Numbered from the stretch's first letter, positions 16,989 through 25,619 are shown. The stretch is 64,000 nucleotides of DNA from Streptomyces sp. IMTB 2501 (GCF_001953885.1 NZ_MQUS01000008.1:35306-99305); one strand, 5' to 3'. A program made the numbers and translations. The notes: generated by a model not told the origin, from the letters alone.

Positions 16989-18193
16989 ACGCCGCCCCGC
17001 TGCCGGAGGGTGTCGTGGAGCCGGTCGACGAGGTGGCCCTTGCGTTCGATGGTGATGTCGAAGTAGGCCGCACTCTCCGCCGTGCGGCACACCCGGTGCA
17101 CGGCCTCCTTCGCGGCGCGCTTGTGTTCCACCGCCTCGGCCGCGAGGGCGAGCAGCGTCCGGTCGAGGTCCGGGTGGCCGAGGACGTGGCTGCGCAGCCG
17201 TTCGCCGGACGGGGTGCGGCGGATGTCGGGCGGTACGGAGTCGAGGAGTTCCAGCAGGACGCGGTTGCTCAGCGCGTCGAGGTCCTCGTGGGTGTTGGCG
17301 CCACCGAGTTCCGGCACGAAGTCGGTGACGTCGTTGAACAGCTGGCTGGCGAGCCCGAGTTGACGCATCGCCTCGTCCAGGGTGGCGCGCTCTTCGGTGA
17401 CGACGCGGAGGGCGGCCAGCGCCGCGTCGAGCGGCATCCGGAACAGCGTGCCCGTCTTGAGCGCGGTCATCGACTCCCAGAAGCCGATCCGCTCCGCGTA
17501 GGGGGCGTCGGTCAGTTCGCCGCGGGTGCGGTCCGAGCGGGTCGCGAGGTCGACGGCCTGCCCGGTGAATCCGTTCGCCACCGCCGCGAGCAGGCACTCC
17601 ACGACGGCCGGGTCGGCCGCGTGCGCCAGTGCGGCCGTGATCAGCCAGGAGCCGGTGTTGAGGGCGAGCGGGACACCGTGGGTGAGGTGCAGCGCGGGTT
17701 CGCCGTAGCGGACGGTGCTGCCGTCCTGGATGTCGTCGAGCGCGACCGCGGCCTTCAGCAGGACCCGCACGGCGACGGCGGCCCGCCGGACGGCGGCAAG
17801 GTCACCGCCGCCGCCGTCGCCGTCGCCGTCGCCGTCAGAGACCTTGGGTGCGTCGGAGATGTCGTGGAAGCCCCGGTAGTTGCGGTACGCCCAGTACACC
17901 ATCGAGGGCCGCAGCGGGGCCCCGCCCCCGGGCGCTCCGGGGTGCGGTCGCAGCGCCTCCTGCCCCGCCTTGGAGCCGAGGGCGTCGGCGACCGGCAGAT
18001 GCAGCGCGCGGTCGAGCGCCGCGGCGTAGGCCGAGCCGTGTCGCGGAGCGCCGGGCGGCCGGCCCGTCAGCGATCCGAGGAACCGGGCCAGATCCTCCTC
18101 CAGCAACGCGGCGTCCGCACGGACGACATCCTCCACCGCGCTCACGTCTCCACCCACTGCCGCGGTCACTCCTTCTTCGTACTCGGCCGCCAT
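16985..18193 (-). CDS. Atypical polyprenyl (isoprenyl) diphosphate synthetase-like protein
   Basis: This protein of about 402 residues has the class I isoprenyl synthase fold signature. The first aspartate-rich motif is ALDDIQDGSTVRYG. The second, in GLASQLFNDVTDF, has Asn in place of the first Asp. The usual IPP-binding GGKRxRP reads GGAPLRP, so the Lys and first Arg are missing. A Gly/Asp hexanucleotide repeat (DGDGDGDG) interrupts the region between these motifs. It may make a prenyl diphosphate, cyclise one, or have lost canonical activity. ATG 18193 has a poor ribosome site, and downstream GTGs are possible. It is coupled to the heme-oxygenase fragment and divergent from the siderophore-binding gene, with an iron box between. 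Confidence 0.65.
   Translation of the reverse strand: MAAEYEEGVTAAVGGDVSAVEDVVRADAALLEEDLARFLGSLTGRPPGAPRHGSAYAAALDRALHLPVADALGSKAGQEALRPHPGAPGGGAPLRPSMVYWAYRNYRGFHDISDAPKVSDGDGDGDGGGGDLAAVRRAAVAVRVLLKAAVALDDIQDGSTVRYGEPALHLTHGVPLALNTGSWLITAALAHAADPAVVECLLAAVANGFTGQAVDLATRSDRTRGELTDAPYAERIGFWESMTALKTGTLFRMPLDAALAALRVVTEERATLDEAMRQLGLASQLFNDVTDFVPELGGANTHEDLDALSNRVLLELLDSVPPDIRRTPSGERLRSHVLGHPDLDRTLLALAAEAVEHKRAAKEAVHRVCRTAESAAYFDITIERKGHLVDRLHDTLRQRGGV
17813..17836. repeat. Four tandem GCCGTC hexamers in the polyprenyl synthetase gene
   Basis: The perfect hexanucleotide repeat encodes alternating Asp-Gly in a loop of the protein. The unit length keeps the frame if copy number changes. Confidence 0.9.
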
Positions 18194-18345
18194 CGGACAG
18201 CCGTCAGCGCGCGGACCAACATAACCGCGCGTGATCGCAACAACCAGGCAGGAAAAGGGAGGTGAGCGTCGGATGCGCGGCGAATGGCCGATTCCGCTCC
18301 CATGGCTCCGGACGCCCGGGACCACCCCCGACCCTGGACATCAGG

Positions 18346-18364
18346 TGAGGTTAGGCTAACCTAC
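18346..18364. promoter_or_regulatory. Iron box (DmdR1/IdeR-type operator)
   Basis: TGAGGTTAGGCTAACCTAC differs from the 19-bp palindromic iron-box consensus only at its ends. It lies 52 bp before the siderophore-binding gene and 153 bp before the divergent polyprenyl synthetase gene. An Fe2+-bound DmdR repressor would block transcription when iron is sufficient. Confidence 0.85.
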
Positions 18365-18415
18365 CTTCGAACCTGTCCGGCGGGCGCTCCGCCCCGTTCG
18401 AAAGCAGTCATACCC

Positions 18416-19462
18416 ATGTCCCAAGCCCGTGCCACCCACCTCACTCGCCGCGGCCTTCTCGTCGCGGGCGGCGCCGTCGGTCTCGGTGCCACGCTCGCGG
18501 CCTGCGGGGACGACAAGGGCAAAGACAGTGGCGCGGGCAGCGGGACGAAGGCCGCCAAGTCCGGCCCCTGGTCCTTCAAGGACGACCGCGGCACGACCGT
18601 GAAGCTCGACAAGGTCCCGGCGGACATCGTCGCCTTCACCGGTGTCGGCGCGGCCCTCTTCGACTACGGCGTCCAGGTCAAGGGCGTCTTCGGACCGACG
18701 AAGACCAGCGCGGGCAAGCCCGATGTCCAGGCCGGTGACATGGACCTCAGCAAGGTGACGATCCTCGGCAACACCTGGGGCCAGTTCAACATCGAGAAGT
18801 ACGCGTCCCTCGCGCCGGACGTGCTGATCACCACGATGTTCGACAACGCCGGGACGCTCTGGTACGTCCCCGAGGAGTCGAAGAAGAAGATCGCGCAGCT
18901 CGCGCCCAGCGTCGGCATCTCCGCCTACGACCGTCAGCTCACCCAGCCGCTGCAGCGGGTGTGGGACCTCGCGGAGTCGCTCGGCGCCGACATGAAGGCC
19001 GCCAAGGTGACGGACGCGAAGAAGCGCTTCGAGGCCGCGGCCGCCCGGCTGCGCGCCGCCGCCAAGGCCAAGCCGGACATCAAGGTGATGGCCGGCAGCG
19101 CGAGCGACCAGCTCTTCTACGTCTCCGGCACCCGTCTCTCCGTCGACCTGGAGTACTTCAAGGCCCTCGGGGTGAACTTCGTGGAGCCGCCGGAGAGCGC
19201 GAAGAAGCAGGGCGGCGGCTGGTTCGAGTCGCTGAGCTGGGAGAACGTCGACAAGTACCAGGCCGACATCATCATGATGGACGACCGCTCCTCGGCGATC
19301 CAGCCCGCCGGCATCTCCAAGCCGACCTGGAAGAAGCTGCCCGCGGTGAAGGCCGGTCAGGTCATCTCCCGCTCCCCCGAGCCGATCCTGTCGTACGACA
19401 AGTGCGTGCCACTGCTGACGAGTCTGGCCGAGGCCCTGGAGAAGGCCAAGAAGTTCAGCTGA
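18416..19462 (+). CDS. desE: Ferrioxamine-type siderophore-binding lipoprotein
   Basis: This 348-residue ABC-type substrate-binding lipoprotein has a twin-arginine-like start (LTRRGLLVAGGAVGLGATLAAC) with lipobox LAAC, then two lobes of the Fe3+-siderophore binding fold: WSFKDDRGTTVKLDKVP, and ALFDYGVQVKGVFGP in the first lobe. It captures ferrioxamine outside the membrane for import. The frame extends upstream, but ATG 18416 begins the signal sequence and follows the iron box by 52 bp. It is the first gene of the siderophore region and is followed by the ferric reductase, as in S. coelicolor SCO2780-2781. No permease genes are adjacent, so it must use a transporter encoded elsewhere. Confidence 0.9.
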   Translation: MSQARATHLTRRGLLVAGGAVGLGATLAACGDDKGKDSGAGSGTKAAKSGPWSFKDDRGTTVKLDKVPADIVAFTGVGAALFDYGVQVKGVFGPTKTSAGKPDVQAGDMDLSKVTILGNTWGQFNIEKYASLAPDVLITTMFDNAGTLWYVPEESKKKIAQLAPSVGISAYDRQLTQPLQRVWDLAESLGADMKAAKVTDAKKRFEAAAARLRAAAKAKPDIKVMAGSASDQLFYVSGTRLSVDLEYFKALGVNFVEPPESAKKQGGGWFESLSWENVDKYQADIIMMDDRSSAIQPAGISKPTWKKLPAVKAGQVISRSPEPILSYDKCVPLLTSLAEALEKAKKFS

Positions 19463-19512
19463 CCCTCCCGCACGGAAAAGTCCTGAATCCCACCCCCCTT
19501 CAGGAGCCACAC

Positions 19513-20346
19513 ATGACGACGGCCGTAGCCGCCCCGTTCCGATTCTTCGCTCTGCAGGTCATACGGACGAGGCGGCTGGGGCCGTCTCTCGTCCGGGTCA
19601 CCTTCGGCGGGGCCGAACTGGAATCCTTCCACTCCGACGGACGCGACCAGTCCCTGTCGCTGTTCCTGCCGCACCCGGGCCAGCCCGAGCCCGTCGTCCC
19701 GCTGGAGCTGGGCGACGGCTGGTGGCAGGCGTGGCGGGAACTGCCGGACGACGTACGGGCGGTGATGCGCTCGTACACGCTGCGCGCCCTGCGCCGGGAC
19801 GCCCTGGGCCGCACGAACGAGATCGATATCGACTTCGCCCTGCACACCCCCGCAGGCCCCGCCTCCCGCTGGGCCTCCCGCGCCGGCGCCGGCGACCGGG
19901 TGCTGCTGCTCGGGCCCGCCATCGCCGACAACCGCGCCATCCGCTTCCGCCCGCCCGAGGACACCGGCCTCGTCATCCTGTGGGGCGACGAGACCGCCGT
20001 ACCGGCGGCGACCGCCATCCTCGAATCCCTGCCCGCCGGCATCCGCGCCCGCGCCTGGCTGGAGGTGCCGCACGCCGGGGACATCCAGGACATCGCCACG
20101 GACGCGGACGCGGAGATCACGTGGCTCGTGCGGCACGACGGCGCCCCCATGGCCGTCGACGCCGTACGGGCCGCGCAACTCCCCCTCGACGGGCGGCCGT
20201 ACGTCTGGATCGCCGGTGAGTCGGGGCAGGTGAAGGCGCTGCGGCGGTACTTCGTCGGCGACCGCGGGGTCGACCGGCGGCGGGTGACCTTCGTCGGGTA
20301 CTGGCGGCAGGGAATGACCGAGGAACAGCTGCGGGCCGCGGAGTAA
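19513..20346 (+). CDS. Siderophore-interacting ferric reductase
   Basis: This 277-residue flavoprotein of the SIP/ViuB family releases iron by reducing the ferric siderophore with NAD(P)H. The FAD-binding motif is seen as VMRSYTLRALRRD, followed by DIDFALHTPAGPASRWASRAGAGDRVLLLGPA. The NAD(P)H half contains VILWGDETAVPAATAILE and the C-terminal YVWIAGESGQVKALRRYFV...GYWRQG, all typical of this family. CAGGAG precedes ATG 19513. It lies 50 bp after the binding-protein gene and is probably cotranscribed from the upstream iron-box promoter. It would recycle ferrioxamine brought in by that protein. Confidence 0.9.
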   Translation: MTTAVAAPFRFFALQVIRTRRLGPSLVRVTFGGAELESFHSDGRDQSLSLFLPHPGQPEPVVPLELGDGWWQAWRELPDDVRAVMRSYTLRALRRDALGRTNEIDIDFALHTPAGPASRWASRAGAGDRVLLLGPAIADNRAIRFRPPEDTGLVILWGDETAVPAATAILESLPAGIRARAWLEVPHAGDIQDIATDADAEITWLVRHDGAPMAVDAVRAAQLPLDGRPYVWIAGESGQVKALRRYFVGDRGVDRRRVTFVGYWRQGMTEEQLRAAE

Positions 20347-20399
20347 CTCCCCTGGTCGTGACAGCGGTCACGGATGAGGCGTGCCTTGATCCAAAAAAC

Positions 20400-20418
20400 T
20401 TAGGTTAGGCTAACCTAA
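20400..20418. promoter_or_regulatory. Perfect iron box upstream of desA
   Basis: TTAGGTTAGGCTAACCTAA is a perfect 19-bp palindrome (about its central base), with matching flanks ACT/AGT extending it to 23 bp. It is 45 bp before the desA start and is the ideal DmdR1/IdeR target. Confidence 0.95.
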
Positions 20419-20463
20419 GTTGAACCGAAAACCCCGCACGGACTCCCCTCGGAGGACCCCCAC

Positions 20464-21906
20464 ATGCGCTCGCACCTGCTCAATGGCCTCACCGCGGAGC
20501 ACTACCGCAGCTCCGTGACCGAAGGAGTCGAGCGGGTGGCGGCCAAACTCGCCACCACCGACCGTCCGTTCACCGGCGTCACCGTCGGCGCCCTCACCCC
20601 CCGCGTCGACGCCATCGACCTGGACCGGCCGCTCGGCGACACCGCCGCCGTCCTGGACGAGCTGGAGGACGTCTATCTGAAGGACGCGGTCTACTTCCAC
20701 CACCCCCGCTATCTCGCCCACCTCAACTGCCCGGTCGTAATCCCGGCGGTGCTCGGCGAGGCCGTGCTCTCCGCGGTCAACTCCTCCCTCGACACCTGGG
20801 ACCAGTCGGCCGGCGGCACTCTCATCGAGCGCAAGCTCATCGACTGGACGGCCGCCCGGACCGGCCTCGGGCCCGCCGCCGACGGTGTGTTCACCTCCGG
20901 CGGCACCCAGTCCAACCTCCAGGCGCTGCTCCTCGCGCGAGAGGAGGCCAAGACCGACTCCCTCGCCAGACTGCGGATCTTCGCCTCCGAGGTCAGCCAC
21001 TTCAGCGTGAAGAAGTCCGCGAAACTGCTCGGCCTCGGCGAGGAGGCGGTCGTCTCCGTCCCCGTCGGCCACGACAAGCGCCTGCAGACCGTCGCCCTCG
21101 CCCGCGAACTGGAGCGCTGCCGGCGCGACGGGCTGGTCCCGATGGCGGTCGTCGCCACCGCCGGCACCACCGACTTCGGCTCCATCGACCCGCTCCCGGA
21201 GATCGCCGAGCTGTGCGCGCAGTACGGCGTCTGGATGCACGTCGACGCGGCCTACGGCTGCGGGCTGCTCGCCTCCCTGAAGTACCGGGACCGCCTCACC
21301 GGCATCGAACGCGCCGACTCGGTCACGGTCGACTACCACAAGTCCTTCTTCCAGCCGGTGAGTTCGTCCGCTCTCCTGGTCCGCGACGCGGCCACCCTGC
21401 GTCACGCCACCTACCACGCGGAGTACCTCAACCCGCGCCGCATGGTGCAGGAACGTATCCCCAACCAGGTCGACAAGTCCCTGCAGACCACCCGCCGCTT
21501 CGACGCCCTCAAGCTGTGGATGACGCTGCGGGTGATGGGCGCCGACGGCATCGGCGCGCTCTTCGACGAGGTCTGCGACCTGGCGGCCGAGGGCTGGGAA
21601 CTGCTCGCCGCCGACCCCCGCTTCGACGTCGTCGTCCAGCCCACCCTGTCCACCCTGGTCTTCCGCTACATCCCGGCGGCCGTCACCGACCCGGCCGAGA
21701 TCGACCGCGCCAACCTCTACGCCCGCAAGGCCCTGTTCGCCTCCGGCGACGCCGTGGTCGCCGGCACCAAGGTCGGGGGCCGCCACTACCTGAAGTTCAC
21801 CCTGCTCAACCCCGAGACCACGGCGGCCGACATCGCCGCCGTCCTCGATCTGATCGCCGGCCACGCCGAGCAGTACCTGGGAGAGTCCCTTGACCGCGCT
21901 TCCTGA
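20464..21906 (+). CDS. desA: Lysine decarboxylase of desferrioxamine biosynthesis
   Basis: This 480-residue PLP enzyme of the group II decarboxylase fold converts L-lysine to cadaverine, the first step of desferrioxamine synthesis. Seen in sequence are TSGGTQSNLQALLLAREEA, MHVDAAYGCG (the Asp that pairs with the PLP nitrogen) and VDYHKSFFQPVSSSALL, where Lys293 is the Schiff-base lysine. GGAGG precedes ATG 20464 and a perfect iron box lies 45 bp upstream, so expression is expected in iron starvation. Its 3' end overlaps the start of desB by 17 bp, beginning a tightly packed desABCD operon. Confidence 0.96.
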   Translation: MRSHLLNGLTAEHYRSSVTEGVERVAAKLATTDRPFTGVTVGALTPRVDAIDLDRPLGDTAAVLDELEDVYLKDAVYFHHPRYLAHLNCPVVIPAVLGEAVLSAVNSSLDTWDQSAGGTLIERKLIDWTAARTGLGPAADGVFTSGGTQSNLQALLLAREEAKTDSLARLRIFASEVSHFSVKKSAKLLGLGEEAVVSVPVGHDKRLQTVALARELERCRRDGLVPMAVVATAGTTDFGSIDPLPEIAELCAQYGVWMHVDAAYGCGLLASLKYRDRLTGIERADSVTVDYHKSFFQPVSSSALLVRDAATLRHATYHAEYLNPRRMVQERIPNQVDKSLQTTRRFDALKLWMTLRVMGADGIGALFDEVCDLAAEGWELLAADPRFDVVVQPTLSTLVFRYIPAAVTDPAEIDRANLYARKALFASGDAVVAGTKVGGRHYLKFTLLNPETTAADIAAVLDLIAGHAEQYLGESLDRAS

Positions 21907-23182
21907 AGCCAGCCGCACCCATGACTTCGTGGGGATCGGGCTCGGCCCCTTCAACCTCGGCCTCGCCTGTCTGACCGAGCCCATCGACGGCCTCGACGGC
22001 GTCTTCCTCGACTCCAAGCCGGACTTCGAGTGGCACGCCGGGATGTTCCTGGACGGCGCCCATCTGCAGACCCCGTTCATGTCGGACCTGGTCACCCTGG
22101 CCGACCCCACCTCGCCGTACTCCTTCCTCAACTACCTGAAGGAGAAAGGCAGACTGTACTCGTTCTACATCCGCGAGAACTTCTATCCGCTGCGGGTCGA
22201 GTACGACGACTACTGCCGCTGGGCGGCGGGCCAACTGAGCAGCGTCCGGTTCAACACGACCGTCACCGAGGTGACGTACGAGGACGAGGACGAGCTGTAC
22301 GTCGTCCGCACCCGGACCGGCGAGACGTACCGCGGCCGGCATCTGGTTCTCGGCACGGGCACGGTCCCCTTCGTCCCGCAGGCCTGCCGGGGGCTCGGCG
22401 GTGACTTTGTGCACAACTCCCAGTACATGCACCGCAAGGCGGAGCTGCAGGCGAAGAAGTCCATCACGATCGTCGGCAGCGGCCAGAGCGCGGCCGAGAT
22501 CTACCACGAGCTGCTCTCCGAGATGGACGTCCACGGCTACCAGCTCAACTGGGTCACCCGCTCCCCGCGGTTCTTCCCGCTGGAGTACACCAAGCTGACC
22601 CTGGAGATGACGTCCCCGGACTACATCGACTACTTCCGCGCGCTGCCCGAGGAGACCCGCTACCGGCTGGAGAAGCAGCAGAAGGGCCTGTTCAAGGGCA
22701 TCAACTCGGATCTCATCGACTCGATCTTCGACCTGCTCTACCAGAAGAACGTCACGAGCGGCGACCGGCCGGTCCCGACCCGGCTGCTCACCAACTCCAG
22801 CCTGACGAGCGCGCGTTACGACGCCGACGGCGGCTACACCCTGGGCTTCCACCAGGACGAGCAGGACAAGGACTTCGAGATCGGCACCGAGGGCCTGGTG
22901 CTGGCCACCGGCTACCACTACGAGCCCCCGGCCTTCCTCGCCCCGATCCGCGACCGTCTGCTCTTCGACGGCCACGGCCGCTTCGACGTCGCCCGCAACT
23001 ACGCCGTCGACGTCACTGGCCGCGGCGTCTTCCTGCAGAACGCCGGCGTCCACACCCACAGCATCACCAGCCCCGACCTGGGCATGGGCGCGTACCGCAA
23101 CTCGTACATCATCCGCGAGCTGCTCGGCACCGAGTACTACCCGGTCGAGAAGACCATCGCGTTCCAGGAGTTCTCCGTATGA
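21890..23182 (+). CDS. desB: Cadaverine N-monooxygenase
   Basis: This 430-residue flavin monooxygenase of the lysine/ornithine N-hydroxylase family makes N-hydroxycadaverine using FAD, NADPH and O2. FAD-binding FVGIGLGPFNLGLACL is at the N-terminus. TPFMSDLVTLADPTSPYSFLNYL is the family substrate region. NADPH-binding IVGSGQSAAEIYHELL is near residue 200, and the ATGYHY motif is in the C-terminal part. It starts with TTG at 21890, after GGGAGAG, inside the end of desA; no later start preserves the FAD motif. TTG may keep its level below that of DesA. Its stop overlaps desC as ATGA. Confidence 0.95.
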   Translation: MTALPEASRTHDFVGIGLGPFNLGLACLTEPIDGLDGVFLDSKPDFEWHAGMFLDGAHLQTPFMSDLVTLADPTSPYSFLNYLKEKGRLYSFYIRENFYPLRVEYDDYCRWAAGQLSSVRFNTTVTEVTYEDEDELYVVRTRTGETYRGRHLVLGTGTVPFVPQACRGLGGDFVHNSQYMHRKAELQAKKSITIVGSGQSAAEIYHELLSEMDVHGYQLNWVTRSPRFFPLEYTKLTLEMTSPDYIDYFRALPEETRYRLEKQQKGLFKGINSDLIDSIFDLLYQKNVTSGDRPVPTRLLTNSSLTSARYDADGGYTLGFHQDEQDKDFEIGTEGLVLATGYHYEPPAFLAPIRDRLLFDGHGRFDVARNYAVDVTGRGVFLQNAGVHTHSITSPDLGMGAYRNSYIIRELLGTEYYPVEKTIAFQEFSV

Positions 23183-23709
23183 CCTTCGCCTTCCGTGACG
23201 TCGATCCGCTGCAGGACGCCGAGCTGCTGCACTCCTGGGTCACCCATCCCAAGGCGTCCTTCTGGATGATGCAGGACGCGAAACTGGAGGACGTCGAGCG
23301 CGCCTACATGGAGATCGCGGCGGACGCCCACCACCACGCGCTGCTCGGGCTGCGCCACGGCGAGCCCGCCTTCCTCATGGAGAAGTACGACCCGGCGCAC
23401 CGTGAGCTGGCCGGCCTGTACGAAGCACTGCCCGGTGACGTCGGCATGCACTTCCTCACCCCGGCGACCGGCACTCCCGTGCACGGGTTCACCAGGTCCG
23501 TCATCACCGCCGTGATGGCCCACCTCTTCGAGGATCCGGCGACCCTGCGGGTCGTCGTGGAGCCGGACGTGCGCAACAAGGCCGTGCACGCCCTGAACGA
23601 GGCGGTCGGGTTCGTGCCCGAGCGGGAGGTCCGGAAGCCGGAGAAGAAGGCGCTGCTGAGCTTCTGCACCCGTGCGCAGTTCATCGCCGCGACGGGGGTG
23701 GCCGCATGA
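23179..23709 (+). CDS. desC: N-hydroxycadaverine acyltransferase
   Basis: This 176-residue GNAT-type acyltransferase transfers succinyl (or acetyl) from CoA to N-hydroxycadaverine, giving the hydroxamate monomer. The siderophore-biosynthesis acetyltransferase pattern is visible: LLHSWVTHPKASFWMMQDAKLEDVERAYM, and the CoA-binding region HGFTRSVITAVMAHLFEDPATLRVVVEPDVRNKAVHALNEAVGFVPEREV. It overlaps desB and desD by four bases each (ATGA), indicating translational coupling and balanced synthesis of the pathway enzymes. Confidence 0.95.
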   Translation: MTFAFRDVDPLQDAELLHSWVTHPKASFWMMQDAKLEDVERAYMEIAADAHHHALLGLRHGEPAFLMEKYDPAHRELAGLYEALPGDVGMHFLTPATGTPVHGFTRSVITAVMAHLFEDPATLRVVVEPDVRNKAVHALNEAVGFVPEREVRKPEKKALLSFCTRAQFIAATGVAA

Positions 23710-25475
23710 GCCTCGCCGACGCCGTGGCCCATCTGTCCCCCGAGCGCTGGGCGAGGGCCAACCGGCTGCTCATACGCAAGGCGCTCGCCGAGTTCGCCCA
23801 CGAGCGCCTGATCACGCCCGAGCAGGAGGGTGACGGGTTTGTCGTCCGCAGTGACGACGGACTGACCTCCTACCGTTTCTCCGCCGTCCGACGCGCCCTC
23901 GACCACTGGCAGATCGACGCCGACTCCGTCACCCGGCACCGCGAGGGCACCGAACTCCCCCTCTCCGCCCTGGACTTCTTCATCGAGCTGAAGACCTCCC
24001 TGGGCCTGAGCGACGAGATCCTGCCGGTCTATCTGGAGGAGATCTCCTCCACCCTGTCCGGCACCTGCTACAAGCTCACCAAGCCCCGCATCACCTCCGC
24101 GGAGCTGGCGGACGGCGGCTTCCAGGCGATCGAGACCGGGATGACCGAGGGCCACCCCTGCTTCGTCGCGAACAACGGGCGGCTCGGGTTCGGCATCCAC
24201 GAGTACCTGTCGTACGCCCCGGAGACCGCGAGCCCCCTCCGGCTGGTGTGGCTGGCCGCGCACCGCTCCCGGGCCGCGTTCACGGCGGGCGTCGGGATCG
24301 AGTACGAGGATTTCCTGCGGGAGGAGCTGGGCGAGAAGACGCTGGACCGTTTCCGCGCCACGCTCACCGAGCAGGGCCTCGACCCCGCCGACTACCTGTT
24401 CATCCCGGTCCACCCCTGGCAGTGGTGGAACAAGCTCTCCGTCACCTTCGCGGCCGAGGTGGCCCGCCGGCTTCTGGTCTGCCTCGGCGAAGGCGACGAC
24501 GAGTATCTGGCCCAGCAGTCCATCCGGACCTTCTTCAACTCCTCCCACCCGGAGAAGCACTATGTGAAGACGGCCCTGTCCGTGCTCAACATGGGCTTCA
24601 TGCGCGGGCTTTCGGCCGCCTACATGGAGGCCACGCCCGCCATCAACGACTGGCTGGCCCAGCTGATCGAGAACGACCCGGCGCTGAAGGCGACGGGCCT
24701 GACGATCATCCGGGAGCGGGCGGCCGTCGGCTACCGGCACCTGGAGTACGAGCAGGCCACCGACCGCTACTCGCCGTACCGCAAGATGCTGGCCGCGCTG
24801 TGGCGGGAGAGCCCCGTGCCCTCGCTGCGCGACGGCGAGTCCCTCGCGACCATGGCCTCCCTGCTGCATGTCGACCACGCCGGGGCCTCCTTCGCGGGCG
24901 CCCTGATCGAGCGGTCCGGACTCACCCCGACGGAATGGCTCCGCCGCTACCTGCGCGCGTACTACACCCCTCTCCTGCACAGCTTCTACGCCTACGACCT
25001 GGCGTTCATGCCGCACGGCGAGAACGTCATCCTGGTGCTGAAGGACGGGATCGTGGAGCGGGCGGTCTACAAGGACATCGCCGAGGAGATCACGGTGATG
25101 GACCCGGACGCGGTACTGCCGCCGGAGGTCGGGCGGATCCGGGTGGAGGTCCCCGAGGACAAGAAGCTGCTGTCGATCTTCACGGACGTCTTCGACTGCT
25201 TCTTCCGCTTCCTCGCCGCGCACCTCGCGGACGAGGGGATCCTGGCCGAGGACGACTTCTGGCGCACGGTCGCGGAGATCACCCGCGAGTACCGTGACGC
25301 GAACCCCGAACTGGCCGACAAGTTCCGGCAGTACGACATGTTCGCCCCCGAGTTCGCCCTGTCCTGCCTCAACCGGCTCCAGCTGCGCGACAACCGGCAG
25401 ATGGTGGACCTGACGGATCCGTCGGGTGCCCTCCAGCTGGTCGGAACCCTGAAAAATCCCATCGCGGGGTTCTGA
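23706..25475 (+). CDS. desD: Desferrioxamine synthetase (IucA/IucC NIS family)
   Basis: This 589-residue NRPS-independent siderophore synthetase uses ATP to join N-hydroxy-N-succinylcadaverine units and close the ring, giving desferrioxamine E or related products. Family landmarks are EISSTLSGTCYKLTK; TEGHPCFVANNGRLGFGIHEYLSYAPE (ATP-binding N-terminal region); IPVHPWQWWNKL; QQSIRTFFNSSHPEKHYVKTALSVLNMGF; and RAYYTPLLHSFYAYDLAFMPHGENVILVLKDG in the FhuF-like C-terminal part. Length is normal. It is the last gene of desABCD and is followed by a strong 18-bp hairpin. Confidence 0.96.
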   Translation: MSLADAVAHLSPERWARANRLLIRKALAEFAHERLITPEQEGDGFVVRSDDGLTSYRFSAVRRALDHWQIDADSVTRHREGTELPLSALDFFIELKTSLGLSDEILPVYLEEISSTLSGTCYKLTKPRITSAELADGGFQAIETGMTEGHPCFVANNGRLGFGIHEYLSYAPETASPLRLVWLAAHRSRAAFTAGVGIEYEDFLREELGEKTLDRFRATLTEQGLDPADYLFIPVHPWQWWNKLSVTFAAEVARRLLVCLGEGDDEYLAQQSIRTFFNSSHPEKHYVKTALSVLNMGFMRGLSAAYMEATPAINDWLAQLIENDPALKATGLTIIRERAAVGYRHLEYEQATDRYSPYRKMLAALWRESPVPSLRDGESLATMASLLHVDHAGASFAGALIERSGLTPTEWLRRYLRAYYTPLLHSFYAYDLAFMPHGENVILVLKDGIVERAVYKDIAEEITVMDPDAVLPPEVGRIRVEVPEDKKLLSIFTDVFDCFFRFLAAHLADEGILAEDDFWRTVAEITREYRDANPELADKFRQYDMFAPEFALSCLNRLQLRDNRQMVDLTDPSGALQLVGTLKNPIAGF

Positions 25476-25481
25476 CCCAGA

Positions 25482-25524
25482 CCGACGGGCTCCCCGCAGT
25501 ACGGTCCTGCGGGGAGCCCGTCGG
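25482..25524. terminator. Strong terminator after desD
   Basis: CCGACGGGCTCCCCGCAG pairs perfectly over 18 bp with CTGCGGGGAGCCCGTCGG around a seven-base loop, seven bases after the desD stop. There is no T-run. Confidence 0.9.
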
Positions 25525-25619
25525 CACAGGGCCGTCTGCCGACCACCAGCCGCAGGTCCGCCCTTCCCGCGTGACGCGAAGCGCGAACCGCTCCAGCTCC
25601 GGTGCTCCAGCGGCACACC

